A DNA stretch of 64,000 nt, taken from the NCBI RefSeq assembly GCF_004785685.1, contig NZ_SRPF01000003.1:124001-188000 (forward strand). The letters run 5' to 3'. The notes under the pieces are model-generated. The model saw only the letters and a list, made by a program, of their open reading frames with translations, was not told where the DNA came from and did no database searches. Origin of the DNA: Marinobacter confluentis (lineage in GTDB: Bacteria > Pseudomonadota > Gammaproteobacteria > Pseudomonadales > Oleiphilaceae). The translations under genes and the position numbers were made by a program. How positions within the stretch are numbered: position 1 is the stretch's first letter; each line of letters opens with the position of its first letter. This document shows positions 34,189 to 43,371 of this stretch, one piece after another.

Positions 34189-37100
34189 ACCGCCACCTCC
34201 GGCTGGCCGCAGAACAGACGGTCCAGAGATTCGATCAGGGCCTTGGCCGGGCGCTCGGTGAAGCCTCCGGCGCCTGGTGAGTCGCAGCCCCGCAGGAACA
34301 GGTAGACCGCACCGCCCACGTGGGTGTCGTAGTCGTAGTCCGGTAGCCGGGCTTTCAGCAGACGGTGCAGGGCCAGCAGATAGATCACGTATTGCAGGTC
34401 GTAGCGGGATTCCAGAATTTTGGCCCGCATGGCAGCCGGCACATAAGCACTGTCGTCGTCCCCCAGGGTGTTGGATTTGTAGTCCAGGACGTAATACCGG
34501 CCCTGATGCTCGAACACCAGGTCGATAAAGCCTTTGAGCATGCCGTTGAAGGTGGTGTCGTGAGCACGGGGACGGGGTTCCCCGTTCAGGGTGCCCTGCT
34601 GCACCAGCCGGTCCAGTTTTACGGTGTTGACCTGGCGGCTTTCGAACCAGAATTCCAGTTCCGGGCGCGGATCGGCCAGCGTCGCCAATGCGCAAGTCTG
34701 GTCAGAATCCGGCAGTGGAATGTCCATGGTAAGCAACTTCAGTACCCAGTCATGCAGCACGTCTACCCAGTCATCCCAATGGCGAAGCTGGCAGCGGCGA
34801 ACCAGCAAAGCGTGCAACTCATCCGGCTGCGCGACAACTCGATCAAAGCCTTTGGTGGCACACCACTCAAGAATGTCGTGAAGGAAGGTGCCGGGGCCGG
34901 AGCCTTTGGGGAAGGCGTGTTTGCCTTCGGGCTGAATCGCGGGGGATAAAACCTCTGCAGGGAAGGATCGTTCCTCTTCTTCCCGCAGGTTTTCCTGTTC
35001 CGCATCTTCACTGGCGGGCTGGAAATCCCCGCTGAAGCCGCTCAGGGCGCCGTAAGTGATGGCGGAGTAGCTGGCAATCCACCAGTTTTCCCGGGCTTCC
35101 CTTTTGGGTTCCAGGGCCGGGCCCAGGGGCGGCTCCGGTTCACCGGCGTAGGCGATATCGTCCGGCTCCGGCGCAGGAATAATGCGGATGTCCGGCTGTT
35201 CAGCGGCCATGGCCTGCAGCAGCGGCGTCAGATCGCCCTCGTTGGGCTCGCCGGAATCGCTGATCAGGTGGCCAAGGCCGCTTAAGTGCCAGTTCTTGAT
35301 GCCGGCAGCGCCCACCCAGGTGGCGTGGCGGGCGCGGGTCAGGGCTACATAGAGTTTACGGATGTCCTCGCCCAGGCGTTCGCGATCCGCCATCTGCAGG
35401 CTCTGTTCGTCCGGCTCCAGAGAAATTCGCAACCGGCCCTGTTCGTCATGGTAGGCCAGGTAGTTCTGCCCGACTTTTTCCCGTCGATGTTCGGTGGCGA
35501 AGGGCAGAAACACCAGCGGGTATTCCAGACCCTTGGACTTGTGCACGGTGACCACTTTCACCAGGCCGGAATCGCTTTCCAGGCGCATGGTGCGGTGTTC
35601 GCTTTCGTCATCAGACTGCTGCAGCAGCTCGGTGAAGTGGTGAACCAGCGCGTGCTCGCCGTCCAGTTGTTGGCTGTCTGCCTGCAGCAGTTCAGCCAGG
35701 TGCAGGATGTCAGTCAGCGCCCGCTCACCGCCCTGGCTTGCCAGCAGCTTGGCGGGTACTTCGAAGTCCATCAGGAAGCGGCGCAGCATGGGCAGTACGC
35801 CCTGGTTCTGCCAGAGTTCGCGATAGTGCTGGAACCGCTCGATTTCCCGGTCCAGGGCGTTTTCATCGCTTAGCAGCCGGTCCAGTTGGCTATGGGACAA
35901 ACCGAGGGACGGCGTGGCCAGGGCGCCGCGAAGCAGCGAGAGCTGACCGGGTTCGGCGCAGGCGTGAAGCCATTGCAGCAGCTCGACCGCTTCCGGTGAG
36001 TTCAGCACTGAATTGCGGTCGGACAGATAGACGCTGCGAATGCCCCTTTCAGCCAGGGCCCGGCGAACCGCTTCGGCCTCGTCACGCTTGTTGACCAGAA
36101 TGGCCACGTGCTCCGGGCGCAGAGGCTCAAGATCGCCAATGTCCGATTGAGAGCGAAAACCGGCTCTACCCTGCTGTCCCAGAGTCAGTAACCGGGCGAT
36201 TTCCGTCGCGCAGGCGCCGGAAAGTTGGGATTTGGCATCGCCCTTGGTGACGCCTTTGTCAGAACCCTCATCGCCGCCCAGGGTCCAGAAAGTCAGTGGT
36301 GTGGTCGCCTCGCCATCCACCCACCAGTCACGGTCGCTGCCTTTGGCGTTCACCGGTGTGAAGGGCAACGGATTTCCGGCGTCGGTGCGGAACAGGAAGG
36401 CGCCCTCGGCCTTGGCCTGGTCCCCATGGGCGAAGACCTGGTTCACCCCCGCCACCATGGCTTTGGACGAGCGGAAGTTGGTGCCCAGAGTGTAGGTGCG
36501 GTCGCTGACCGAATGCCGGGCGTCCAGGTAGGTGTAGATGTCCGCGCCCCGGAACTTGTAGATGGCCTGTTTGGGGTCACCGATCATCAATAGGGTGGAA
36601 TCGGGATTGTTCGCCGCCACCTGATAGATGCGGTCGAAGATTCGGTACTGTACCGGGTCCGTGTCCTGGAATTCGTCGATCATCGCGACCGGGAACTGGC
36701 GGGCGATGGTGGCCGCCAGCCGCTCGCCCTGGGGACCGCCCAAAGCTTCATCCAACCGGGTCAGCAGGTCATCGAAACCCATGGTGGCCAGGCGCTGTTT
36801 CTCGGCGTGCAGGCGCCGGGCAATCCAGCGCACGGCGTGATTGAGCATGGCCGGGCCAGGTTTGGGCAGATCCGCCAGCGCCTGTTTCAGGGCGTTGATT
36901 TCATCCATGGCCGGATGATGGGGCGGCGGTTCGTCCCCGGTCCACTTGCTGGCGAAGCCTTCAGCATCTAGATACTCGTAGCCTTTCAGCTCACTTTTCA
37001 CCAGGCCTTTGGGTTCGTCCGCATCCGAGGTGGCCCAGTCCCGCAGGTAGTTTACGGCGCTCTGGATGGTGTTTTTGGTGCCGCCGTGGAGAGGTTTGGG

Positions 37101-37904
37101 CTTGGGTTTTGCGGTATTTTCCAGCAGTTCGGTCAGCTCGTCACACCACTGGGCCCAGGGCTGCTTCAGTTCCCCGAGCACCCGGCGCTTTTCCTCCAGC
37201 GCCTGCCCCACTGCCTGTTCCGGCGACAAGGGATTGTCCGGCAACCCGTCCACATGGGGCAGCAGGTTGCGCACGGCTTTGCGCAGGCTTTCCGGGTCTG
37301 TCCAGTTTTCCAGCACCGCGTCGATCATTTCCGGCGGTGTGGGGTAAACAAAGGTGCGCCAGTAATCCCGCGCCACTTCATCCAGCAGTTCGGTCTGGTC
37401 GGTTTCCAGGGTCTGGCGGAACAGGCTGCCGCTGTCGAAGGCGTGCTCGCTGAGCATGCGGTTGCACCAGCCGTGGATGGTGGATACTGCCGCTTCGTCC
37501 ATCCATTCGGCCGCTAATAATAGCTTGCGCTGGCAGGCCGGCCAGTCGGCCGTTGGGCACTGGTTGCGCAGATTGATTAGCGGATCGCTGGTGTCGGTGG
37601 CGATATCCGCCAGGTCCGGCTCCTTACCGAACAGCGCGGCGGCCTCGGTCAGACGGGCGCGGATGCGGTCCCGCAGCTCCTTGGTGGCGGCTTCGGTGAA
37701 GGTCACCACCAGCAGGTTTGGCGGCATCACGCCGTCAGTGAGCGGCTGTTCTGATTCCCGATGGCCCAGCACCAGGCGCACATACAGCAATGCCAGGGTG
37801 AAGGTCTTGCCGGTACCGGCACTGGCTTCAATCAGCCGGCTGCCTTTCAGCGGCAAGGTCAGCGGGTCGAGGGTGCGCACCTGTTCGCTCATCGGTTCTA
37901 TCAT
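34185..37904 (-). CDS. recB: Exodeoxyribonuclease V beta subunit
   Basis: 3'-5' helicase and nuclease of RecBCD, needed to process double-strand breaks and load RecA. 1239 residues. Walker A SAGTGKT is at 28-34; AMIDEFQDTDPVQYRIF near residue 408 is the superfamily 1 DExx motif; VVTVHKSKGLEYPLVF near 785 is a further helicase motif. The C-terminal nuclease has Asp 1128, Asp 1141 and Lys 1143 in GFIDLVF and LDYKSN, the same spacing as E. coli Asp 1067, Asp 1080 and Lys 1082. One-base overlap with recC (TGATG). An in-frame ATG at residue 5 is a possible alternative start. Confidence 0.96.
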   Translation of the reverse strand: MIEPMSEQVRTLDPLTLPLKGSRLIEASAGTGKTFTLALLYVRLVLGHRESEQPLTDGVMPPNLLVVTFTEAATKELRDRIRARLTEAAALFGKEPDLADIATDTSDPLINLRNQCPTADWPACQRKLLLAAEWMDEAAVSTIHGWCNRMLSEHAFDSGSLFRQTLETDQTELLDEVARDYWRTFVYPTPPEMIDAVLENWTDPESLRKAVRNLLPHVDGLPDNPLSPEQAVGQALEEKRRVLGELKQPWAQWCDELTELLENTAKPKPKPLHGGTKNTIQSAVNYLRDWATSDADEPKGLVKSELKGYEYLDAEGFASKWTGDEPPPHHPAMDEINALKQALADLPKPGPAMLNHAVRWIARRLHAEKQRLATMGFDDLLTRLDEALGGPQGERLAATIARQFPVAMIDEFQDTDPVQYRIFDRIYQVAANNPDSTLLMIGDPKQAIYKFRGADIYTYLDARHSVSDRTYTLGTNFRSSKAMVAGVNQVFAHGDQAKAEGAFLFRTDAGNPLPFTPVNAKGSDRDWWVDGEATTPLTFWTLGGDEGSDKGVTKGDAKSQLSGACATEIARLLTLGQQGRAGFRSQSDIGDLEPLRPEHVAILVNKRDEAEAVRRALAERGIRSVYLSDRNSVLNSPEAVELLQWLHACAEPGQLSLLRGALATPSLGLSHSQLDRLLSDENALDREIERFQHYRELWQNQGVLPMLRRFLMDFEVPAKLLASQGGERALTDILHLAELLQADSQQLDGEHALVHHFTELLQQSDDESEHRTMRLESDSGLVKVVTVHKSKGLEYPLVFLPFATEHRREKVGQNYLAYHDEQGRLRISLEPDEQSLQMADRERLGEDIRKLYVALTRARHATWVGAAGIKNWHLSGLGHLISDSGEPNEGDLTPLLQAMAAEQPDIRIIPAPEPDDIAYAGEPEPPLGPALEPKREARENWWIASYSAITYGALSGFSGDFQPASEDAEQENLREEEERSFPAEVLSPAIQPEGKHAFPKGSGPGTFLHDILEWCATKGFDRVVAQPDELHALLVRRCQLRHWDDWVDVLHDWVLKLLTMDIPLPDSDQTCALATLADPRPELEFWFESRQVNTVKLDRLVQQGTLNGEPRPRAHDTTFNGMLKGFIDLVFEHQGRYYVLDYKSNTLGDDDSAYVPAAMRAKILESRYDLQYVIYLLALHRLLKARLPDYDYDTHVGGAVYLFLRGCDSPGAGGFTERPAKALIESLDRLFCGQPEVAV

Positions 37905-40900
37905 CAGCCGCGCCCCCCGTGCTCACATTGCCAGAGAGGTTCATACAGATCACGGACCAGCGCAGGAAAATCACCGGCACCGATCAGGGCTTCAAAATCC
38001 GGAAAGGCCCGGCCAAGGTAGGCGCCGCGATAGGCCAGGGTGGCATCGAATGCCTGTTCGGCCCTTTCCAGACCCAACTCTTCACTGCCCTCTTTTTTGG
38101 GCGGATGCAGGCCGCGCAGGTAGGCGTAGGCGGTGCCGGGTTCGACTGGTAAGGGCGTGGTCTGGCCCGCGATCCAGTAGTTCAGGATTCCATCCATTAA
38201 TGCCCTCGCCTGTTCCCGCCCAACGGGTGGCAACAGCACTTTACGGTTTTCCTCTTTGCCCAGAACCAGAGTATGAAAATCCTCATGGAGACTGCATCCG
38301 GCCAGGTGAATTACCCAGTCTTCCAGTAACGAGGCGTACTTCAGCGCTTTGGCGCCGCCGTTCTTCTCCAGCAGGCTGCTACTGGCAATGACCACCCGGC
38401 AGGCAGCGCCGTCCGGACGGGTCCGGAGCTGACCAATTCGATCGGCCACCGCCACTTCATGATGCTGTTCGCTTTTGAATGACCGTCGGAAATTCCAGGC
38501 CTGGCCCAGCTCTTCCGGCCAGTCCTGCAGGGCTTCCCGGTAACGGCGGAACAGGTCCGGCATGCGGCTGACAATCTGCTGTTCGGCTACCTGCTCGGTT
38601 GATGCCATGCCCAGATCGCCCCTGGCTCGCATACGCTGAAGCCGGTCCTGCAGGCGCTCCTCCAGATTCGACTCGTCGGTGGCTTTTACCACTGCCTGAT
38701 CAATCAGTTCCCGTTCCAGCGCCCAGTGTTGCAAACCATCCAGCCTGAAGGTTTCGTTGTCGGTGTCCTGGGCCTGAACGTTGATGAACTGAACCTGCAA
38801 ACGGCGCCGGTAGAAGGTATCCACCGGAGCTTTCAAAAACACGGCCAGTTCCGACAGGGTCAACGGTGCCGCCGGTGCCAGGTAGTCCAGCGGCCGGTTT
38901 TCGTCGGCTTCGACGGCCTGATGGGCCTGTAGCCATTCGTGGTCGTAGCTGAACAGTCCGGCCCGACCCGTTCCCTCAACAGGAAAATACTCACGGCTGA
39001 AAGGTTGCAGCGGGTGCCCGGTGGTCAGGGCGCCAGAAGCCTTGCCTCCGGACTTCGTCGACCAGACCGCGTCCAGATGGTCCCGTAACTGGGCCACCAG
39101 CACCGAAGGCGGCCGCTCGGAATCATCACGGATACTGTGGCCGACCCAGCTGATGTAAAGCTGCTCCCGGGCCGACAGCAGGGCTTCCAGAAACAGGTAG
39201 CGGTCGTCCTCGCGCCGGGAGCGGTCGCCGGGGCGGCTGTCCTGGGCCATCAGATCGAAATCCACTGGCGGACGGGAACGGGGGTAATCGCCGTCGTTCA
39301 TACCCAACAGGCACACCCGCTTGAACGGAATCGCCCGCATCGGCATCAGGGTGGCGAAATTCACTTTGCCGGCCAGGAACCGCTGGTTCAGGCCGCCCTC
39401 TTCCAGGCCTTCCAGCAGTTCTTCCCGGACAATGGACAGCGGCAGGGTTTCGGATGCCATGCCGCCACTGGTGCAATCCTCAAACCACTGCTCGGCCTGG
39501 CGCCGCAGGCGGTTAACCAGCAGCAGTTCGTCATCGGTGAATTCGTCGAAAAACTGCGCCAGCATGGACTGGATCAGCTCCAGCCACTGGGCAGGCGTGT
39601 AAGGCTCTGCCAGTTTCTTCCAGAGCTGCTCCATGCGCTCCACAAACCGGACCAGATTGCCCGCCAGCGCTGCCTGCAACCCGCCAATTTCGCCATAGGG
39701 CTCAATGCCCTGCCAGGCATCGTCCGGGCCGGTGCCGTAGCCCAGCAGCATTCGCCGCAAGCCTTCCTGCCAGGTGTTGCGGGACAGGCCATCCGGCAGG
39801 TCAAAGCTTTGCCGGTGCCCGGCGTGCAGACCCCAGCGGATATTCGCCCCTTCCACCCACTGACGGATCAGCGGCAGGTCGGCCTCATCGATACCGAAGC
39901 GCCGCCGCACCGCAGGCACATCCAGGAGACTGATTACTTCACTGGCGCCAAAGCGATGTTCCGGCAGCGCCATCAGGGTATCCAGCGCAATCAGCACCGG
40001 CTGGCGATGGCGCTGTTGCTGGTCGGAAATGGTGAACGGAATATAGTGGCGCGAGCCCGGGGAATAACGCCCGAACACCGCCTGGATATGGGGCGCGTAG
40101 GCATTCACATCCGGCACCATCACGATCACATCCCGGGGCCGCAGGGAATCGTCGGCGCTGAAGGCTGCCAGCAGCTGGTCATGCAGCACTTCTACTTCCC
40201 GCTGAGGGCTGTGGGTGCGGTGGAAGACGATGGAATCATCCTGCGCCGGATTCAGCTTCCGCTTTTGGGCCAGCATTTCCTGCTGGGAGGTCAGGGTGCG
40301 GATGTCGTCCTGGATCTGGTGCAGCACCCGGGGCTTCCCGCTATCGCCATGCTCGGAAAAAATATCGATGCGGCCGTCCGGCGTGGTCACAGCGCCCTGA
40401 TAGTCGTCCGGGTTATCAAACTCATCCAGCAGCCTGATGTAATCCCGGCCCTGCTTGCCCCAGGCTGCCAGCAGAGGGTTAGCGTGCTGATGAAGAGAGT
40501 CCGGGTCGATCAGGCTGGCCAGTTTTTCGTGTTCTTTGCCGCGCCTGCGGCTGGCCGTCAGCAAATCGCGATCACTGATGATGTCGGCCCAGAAAAACTC
40601 GCAGGGGTTATGTACACACAACACCACCTGGCTGATCCGGCTGAGCACAGACAGGGCTTCCAGGGCCTGCCGTGGCAGCGAGGAAACGCCGAACACAATA
40701 ATCCTCTGGGGCAGTCCCGGTGGCCGGTCGCTAGCAGTCAGTCGCTGCCCGTATTCCATGAAGCGGGTATGAATCCGTGACCGGCTGGTCGTGGACAGTT
40801 CGGCAACATCGTCCACCAATGCCCGCCATAGCACCGGCTGCCAGCGCTGATCGTCGTTGAGCTCTTTTACCTCACCGCGGGCGAGCTCAATGGTATTCCG

Positions 40901-41413
40901 GCCATTTTCCCAGCCGGTCAGCCAGTCAGCCCGGAACACCTGGTACTGGTCGAACAGATCCGCAATCTGGCCAGCCAGCTGGTAGCAGCGAGTGTCGGCG
41001 TCCGAGCCCTCCAGAAAACGCCTGAGGGGCGAGAACACATCCTGCTGACGCACCAGGGTCGGTAACAAACGGAAAAGCCGCCACACCAGCCGGGATTTGT
41101 CGAAAGGCGATTGCTCCGGGACGTCTTCTGCCGGAAGCACAGCGCGATAGGCCTGCCAGATAAATCGTGAGGGGAACAGGAAGTCCATACCGGCGGCGAT
41201 GCCAAGACCGCCATCCGACTCCCCGGCGGGGTCTTCCGCTAGCGCAAGCTTGAGCCACTGGGCAATACCGTTGCTCTGGACCAGAAAAGTTTCGCTGGCC
41301 AGCGGAGGCATCGGATGCTGCCTGCAGATCCACACCACGGCCCGACGCAGGTCCTCCAGATGGTTGGCGTGGATGGCGTGAAAGCCAGTCAGAGTGGGGG
41401 TTGTGTGGGACAT
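37904..41413 (-). CDS. recC: Exodeoxyribonuclease V gamma subunit
   Basis: Chi-recognising scaffold of RecBCD, with an inactive helicase-like and nuclease-like fold. 1169 residues, in the family's length range. Family segments include FLVQSNGIAQWLKLALAE near residue 43, RIIVFGVSSLPRQALEALS near residue 236 and LLGMNDGDYPRSRPPVDFDLM near residue 705. It is the first gene of the recCBD operon and faces the TRAP operon across a 193-base gap. It has no nuclease active-site residues of its own, as usual. Confidence 0.96.
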   Translation of the reverse strand: MSHTTPTLTGFHAIHANHLEDLRRAVVWICRQHPMPPLASETFLVQSNGIAQWLKLALAEDPAGESDGGLGIAAGMDFLFPSRFIWQAYRAVLPAEDVPEQSPFDKSRLVWRLFRLLPTLVRQQDVFSPLRRFLEGSDADTRCYQLAGQIADLFDQYQVFRADWLTGWENGRNTIELARGEVKELNDDQRWQPVLWRALVDDVAELSTTSRSRIHTRFMEYGQRLTASDRPPGLPQRIIVFGVSSLPRQALEALSVLSRISQVVLCVHNPCEFFWADIISDRDLLTASRRRGKEHEKLASLIDPDSLHQHANPLLAAWGKQGRDYIRLLDEFDNPDDYQGAVTTPDGRIDIFSEHGDSGKPRVLHQIQDDIRTLTSQQEMLAQKRKLNPAQDDSIVFHRTHSPQREVEVLHDQLLAAFSADDSLRPRDVIVMVPDVNAYAPHIQAVFGRYSPGSRHYIPFTISDQQQRHRQPVLIALDTLMALPEHRFGASEVISLLDVPAVRRRFGIDEADLPLIRQWVEGANIRWGLHAGHRQSFDLPDGLSRNTWQEGLRRMLLGYGTGPDDAWQGIEPYGEIGGLQAALAGNLVRFVERMEQLWKKLAEPYTPAQWLELIQSMLAQFFDEFTDDELLLVNRLRRQAEQWFEDCTSGGMASETLPLSIVREELLEGLEEGGLNQRFLAGKVNFATLMPMRAIPFKRVCLLGMNDGDYPRSRPPVDFDLMAQDSRPGDRSRREDDRYLFLEALLSAREQLYISWVGHSIRDDSERPPSVLVAQLRDHLDAVWSTKSGGKASGALTTGHPLQPFSREYFPVEGTGRAGLFSYDHEWLQAHQAVEADENRPLDYLAPAAPLTLSELAVFLKAPVDTFYRRRLQVQFINVQAQDTDNETFRLDGLQHWALERELIDQAVVKATDESNLEERLQDRLQRMRARGDLGMASTEQVAEQQIVSRMPDLFRRYREALQDWPEELGQAWNFRRSFKSEQHHEVAVADRIGQLRTRPDGAACRVVIASSSLLEKNGGAKALKYASLLEDWVIHLAGCSLHEDFHTLVLGKEENRKVLLPPVGREQARALMDGILNYWIAGQTTPLPVEPGTAYAYLRGLHPPKKEGSEELGLERAEQAFDATLAYRGAYLGRAFPDFEALIGAGDFPALVRDLYEPLWQCEHGGRG

Positions 41414-41606
41414 GCCGGCTCTTGTCGGGTTGCTGGAAACGGTAAAACCGTGAGTTGAACCCTATCATAACTGCAGGACCGGCAGACGAAAGTACCACGC
41501 TCAAAGTTGTTGCAGATCAGACATTTTCTTGCGAAACCCTGATTGTTTTGCCAGTCTTAATTAATGTAACAAATCATTTCAGTGACAAAAAAGTGGAGAC
41601 AATGCG
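41414..41606. promoter_or_regulatory. Divergent control region, recC and TRAP operon
   Basis: 193-base gap between recC (minus) and dctP (plus), where both promoters must lie. On the minus strand a TATGAT (41463-41468) could be a recC -10 element. Next to dctP the DNA is A/T-rich (41555-41590) and a GTGGAGA ribosome site precedes ATG 41607. No sigma-54 type element and no operator of known type was found. Confidence 0.4.
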
Positions 41607-42635
41607 ATGAGCAGCATAAGCAAATTCAAGAAACTGGCCGGATTTTCGGCAGTCGCTTTTGCGGCGATGACGGCAGCGAACTCAGTGAATGCCGCCAACT
41701 GGCGCTATGCCCACGAAGAGTATGAAGGCGACGTTCAGGACGTCTACGCGTACAAATTCAAAGAATACATCGAAGAAAATTCCGACCATACGATTCAGGT
41801 TTACCGTTTTGGTGAACTGGGCGAATCAGACGACATCATGGAGCAGACCCAGGCGGGCATCCTCCAGTTTGTAAACCAGTCACCCGGCTTTACCGGCTCG
41901 CTGATCCCCGAGGCCCAGATTTTCTTTATCCCCTATCTGATGCCTACCGATATGGACACGGTGATCGAGTTCTTCCGCGAAAGTAAGGCCATCAATGAAA
42001 TGTTCCCGGAGCTGTACGCACAGAACGGCCTGGAACTGCTGCAGATGTACCCGGAAGGCGAAATGGTTGTGACCGCGGACGAGCCAGTGACCTCGCCCGA
42101 AGGCTTCAACAACAAGAAGATCCGGGTGATGACCAACCCGCTGCTGTCTGAAACCTACGATGCCTTCGGCGCAACGCCGACTCCCCTGCCCTGGGGCGAG
42201 GTTTATGGCGCGCTGCAGACCAACATGATTCAGGGCCAGGAAAACCCGATTTTCTGGATTGAATCCGGCGGTCTCTATGAAGTATCACCCAACCTGATTT
42301 TCACTGGTCACGGATGGTTCACCACCGCGATGATGGCCAACCAGAACTTCTATAACGGTCTTTCTGACGCCGACAAGAAACTGGTACAAGACGCTGCTGA
42401 TTTCGCTTTTGAGGAGATCATCGAGCATATCGATGGCCTGGCAGACGAAGCACTGGCCAAGATCCAGGAAGCCAGTGACGAGGTGACCGTCACCCGTCTG
42501 AACGAGGAGCAGATTGCCGCGTTCAAGAAGCGTTCGCCGCAGGTCGAGAAGAAGTTCATTGAAATGACCGGTGAATCCGGCGAAGAACTGTTGAACCAGT
42601 TCAAGCAGGACCTGGAAAACGTTCAGAACGACTGA
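41607..42635 (+). CDS. dctP: TRAP transporter substrate-binding protein (DctP family)
   Basis: 342 residues. A cleaved signal peptide (about 1-29, ending NSVNAAN) is followed by a DctP-type periplasmic protein: the YKFKEYIEENSDHTIQVYRF region and the GVLQF-like segments, then IRVMTNPLLSETYDAFGATP, where the conserved Arg binds the ligand's carboxylate, and TPLPWGEVYGALQTNMIQGQ. Ligand is probably a carboxylate; which one cannot be read. With dctQ and dctM downstream it forms a complete Na+-driven TRAP uptake system. A hairpin follows the stop. Confidence 0.92.
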   Translation: MSSISKFKKLAGFSAVAFAAMTAANSVNAANWRYAHEEYEGDVQDVYAYKFKEYIEENSDHTIQVYRFGELGESDDIMEQTQAGILQFVNQSPGFTGSLIPEAQIFFIPYLMPTDMDTVIEFFRESKAINEMFPELYAQNGLELLQMYPEGEMVVTADEPVTSPEGFNNKKIRVMTNPLLSETYDAFGATPTPLPWGEVYGALQTNMIQGQENPIFWIESGGLYEVSPNLIFTGHGWFTTAMMANQNFYNGLSDADKKLVQDAADFAFEEIIEHIDGLADEALAKIQEASDEVTVTRLNEEQIAAFKKRSPQVEKKFIEMTGESGEELLNQFKQDLENVQND

Positions 42636-42653
42636 TAGCGGCCAGGATCATCT

Positions 42654-42671
42654 CCGCCGGTACGCCGGCGG
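42654..42671 (+). promoter_or_regulatory. Intra-operon hairpin after dctP
   Basis: Stem CCGCCGG (42654-42660) and CCGGCGG (42665-42671) with loop TACG, followed by a moderately T-rich stretch. It lies in the dctP-dctQ gap, where such hairpins commonly make the binding protein more abundant than its permease, by partial termination or mRNA protection. That role is inferred. Confidence 0.5.
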
Positions 42672-42743
42672 GGATTTCGTATTTACCCCGCCCCGCCGGG
42701 GCCCTCTCCACCGGTCGGGAGCGGAACGCCACGGAGTGTTCCC

Positions 42744-43337
42744 ATGTCCGAGAATTCCCCGGATCTAGATGACGACACCGGCACCTTCGAGTCCGGACTA
42801 CCCGGATTTCTGGGAACCATTGATGTCTTCATCAGTAAAGTAGAAGCAGTCATGCTCGCCATGGGCGTGATTCTAATGGCCGTTAACACCTGCGTTAACG
42901 TGATCGCACGATTCGTATTCGGTGAAGGCCTGTTCTTTTCAGGCGAAATCAACCGCATATTGATCATCCTGATTACCTTCGCCGGCATCGGCTATGCGGC
43001 CCGCCACGGTCGGCATATCCGCATGTCAGCGATTTACGATGCATTCCCGCCCAAAGCCCGTAAGGCACTGATGATTTTCATCGCCCTGTTCACGTCTGTG
43101 GTGATGTTTTTCCTCTGCTATCACTCCTATGGGTATATCGAAACCCTTTACGACCGTGGGCGGATTCTGCCTGCGCTCGGGTTCGAGATATGGTGGATAT
43201 ACATCTGGGCTCCGGTCGGCTTTGCCATTACCGGCATTCAGTACTTCCTGACCGCCATCAAGAACTTCACCAGCAAGGACGTGTATCTGTCGACCGGTGT
43301 GGTCGATGGTTATGCGGATACCGAGTCTGAAGTCTGA
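42744..43337 (+). CDS. dctQ: TRAP transporter small permease subunit
   Basis: 197 residues with four predicted membrane segments (about 35-60, 70-92, 107-130, 148-170), the arrangement of DctQ. ISKVEAVMLAMGVILMAVNT and the FGEGLFFSGEINRILIILITFAG block with its acidic residue are typical, as is the following RHGRHIRMSAIYD loop. ATG 42744 has GGAG seven bases before it. It bridges the binding protein and the large permease; dctM begins 34 bases later. Confidence 0.9.
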   Translation: MSENSPDLDDDTGTFESGLPGFLGTIDVFISKVEAVMLAMGVILMAVNTCVNVIARFVFGEGLFFSGEINRILIILITFAGIGYAARHGRHIRMSAIYDAFPPKARKALMIFIALFTSVVMFFLCYHSYGYIETLYDRGRILPALGFEIWWIYIWAPVGFAITGIQYFLTAIKNFTSKDVYLSTGVVDGYADTESEV

Positions 43338-43371
43338 CGCTTTGAAGCTGCACTAATAAAGGAAACAAATC

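Noticed and set aside
34189..34695. Upstream extension of recD by 169 residues
   Set aside because: The extension is Arg/Pro/Gly-rich recB shadow. A start at 34188 overlapping the recB stop by ATGA is the normal arrangement.
39137..40780. Long open frame antisense to recC, 547 codons
   Set aside because: Compositionally biased shadow of recC, which is strongly supported by conserved segments.
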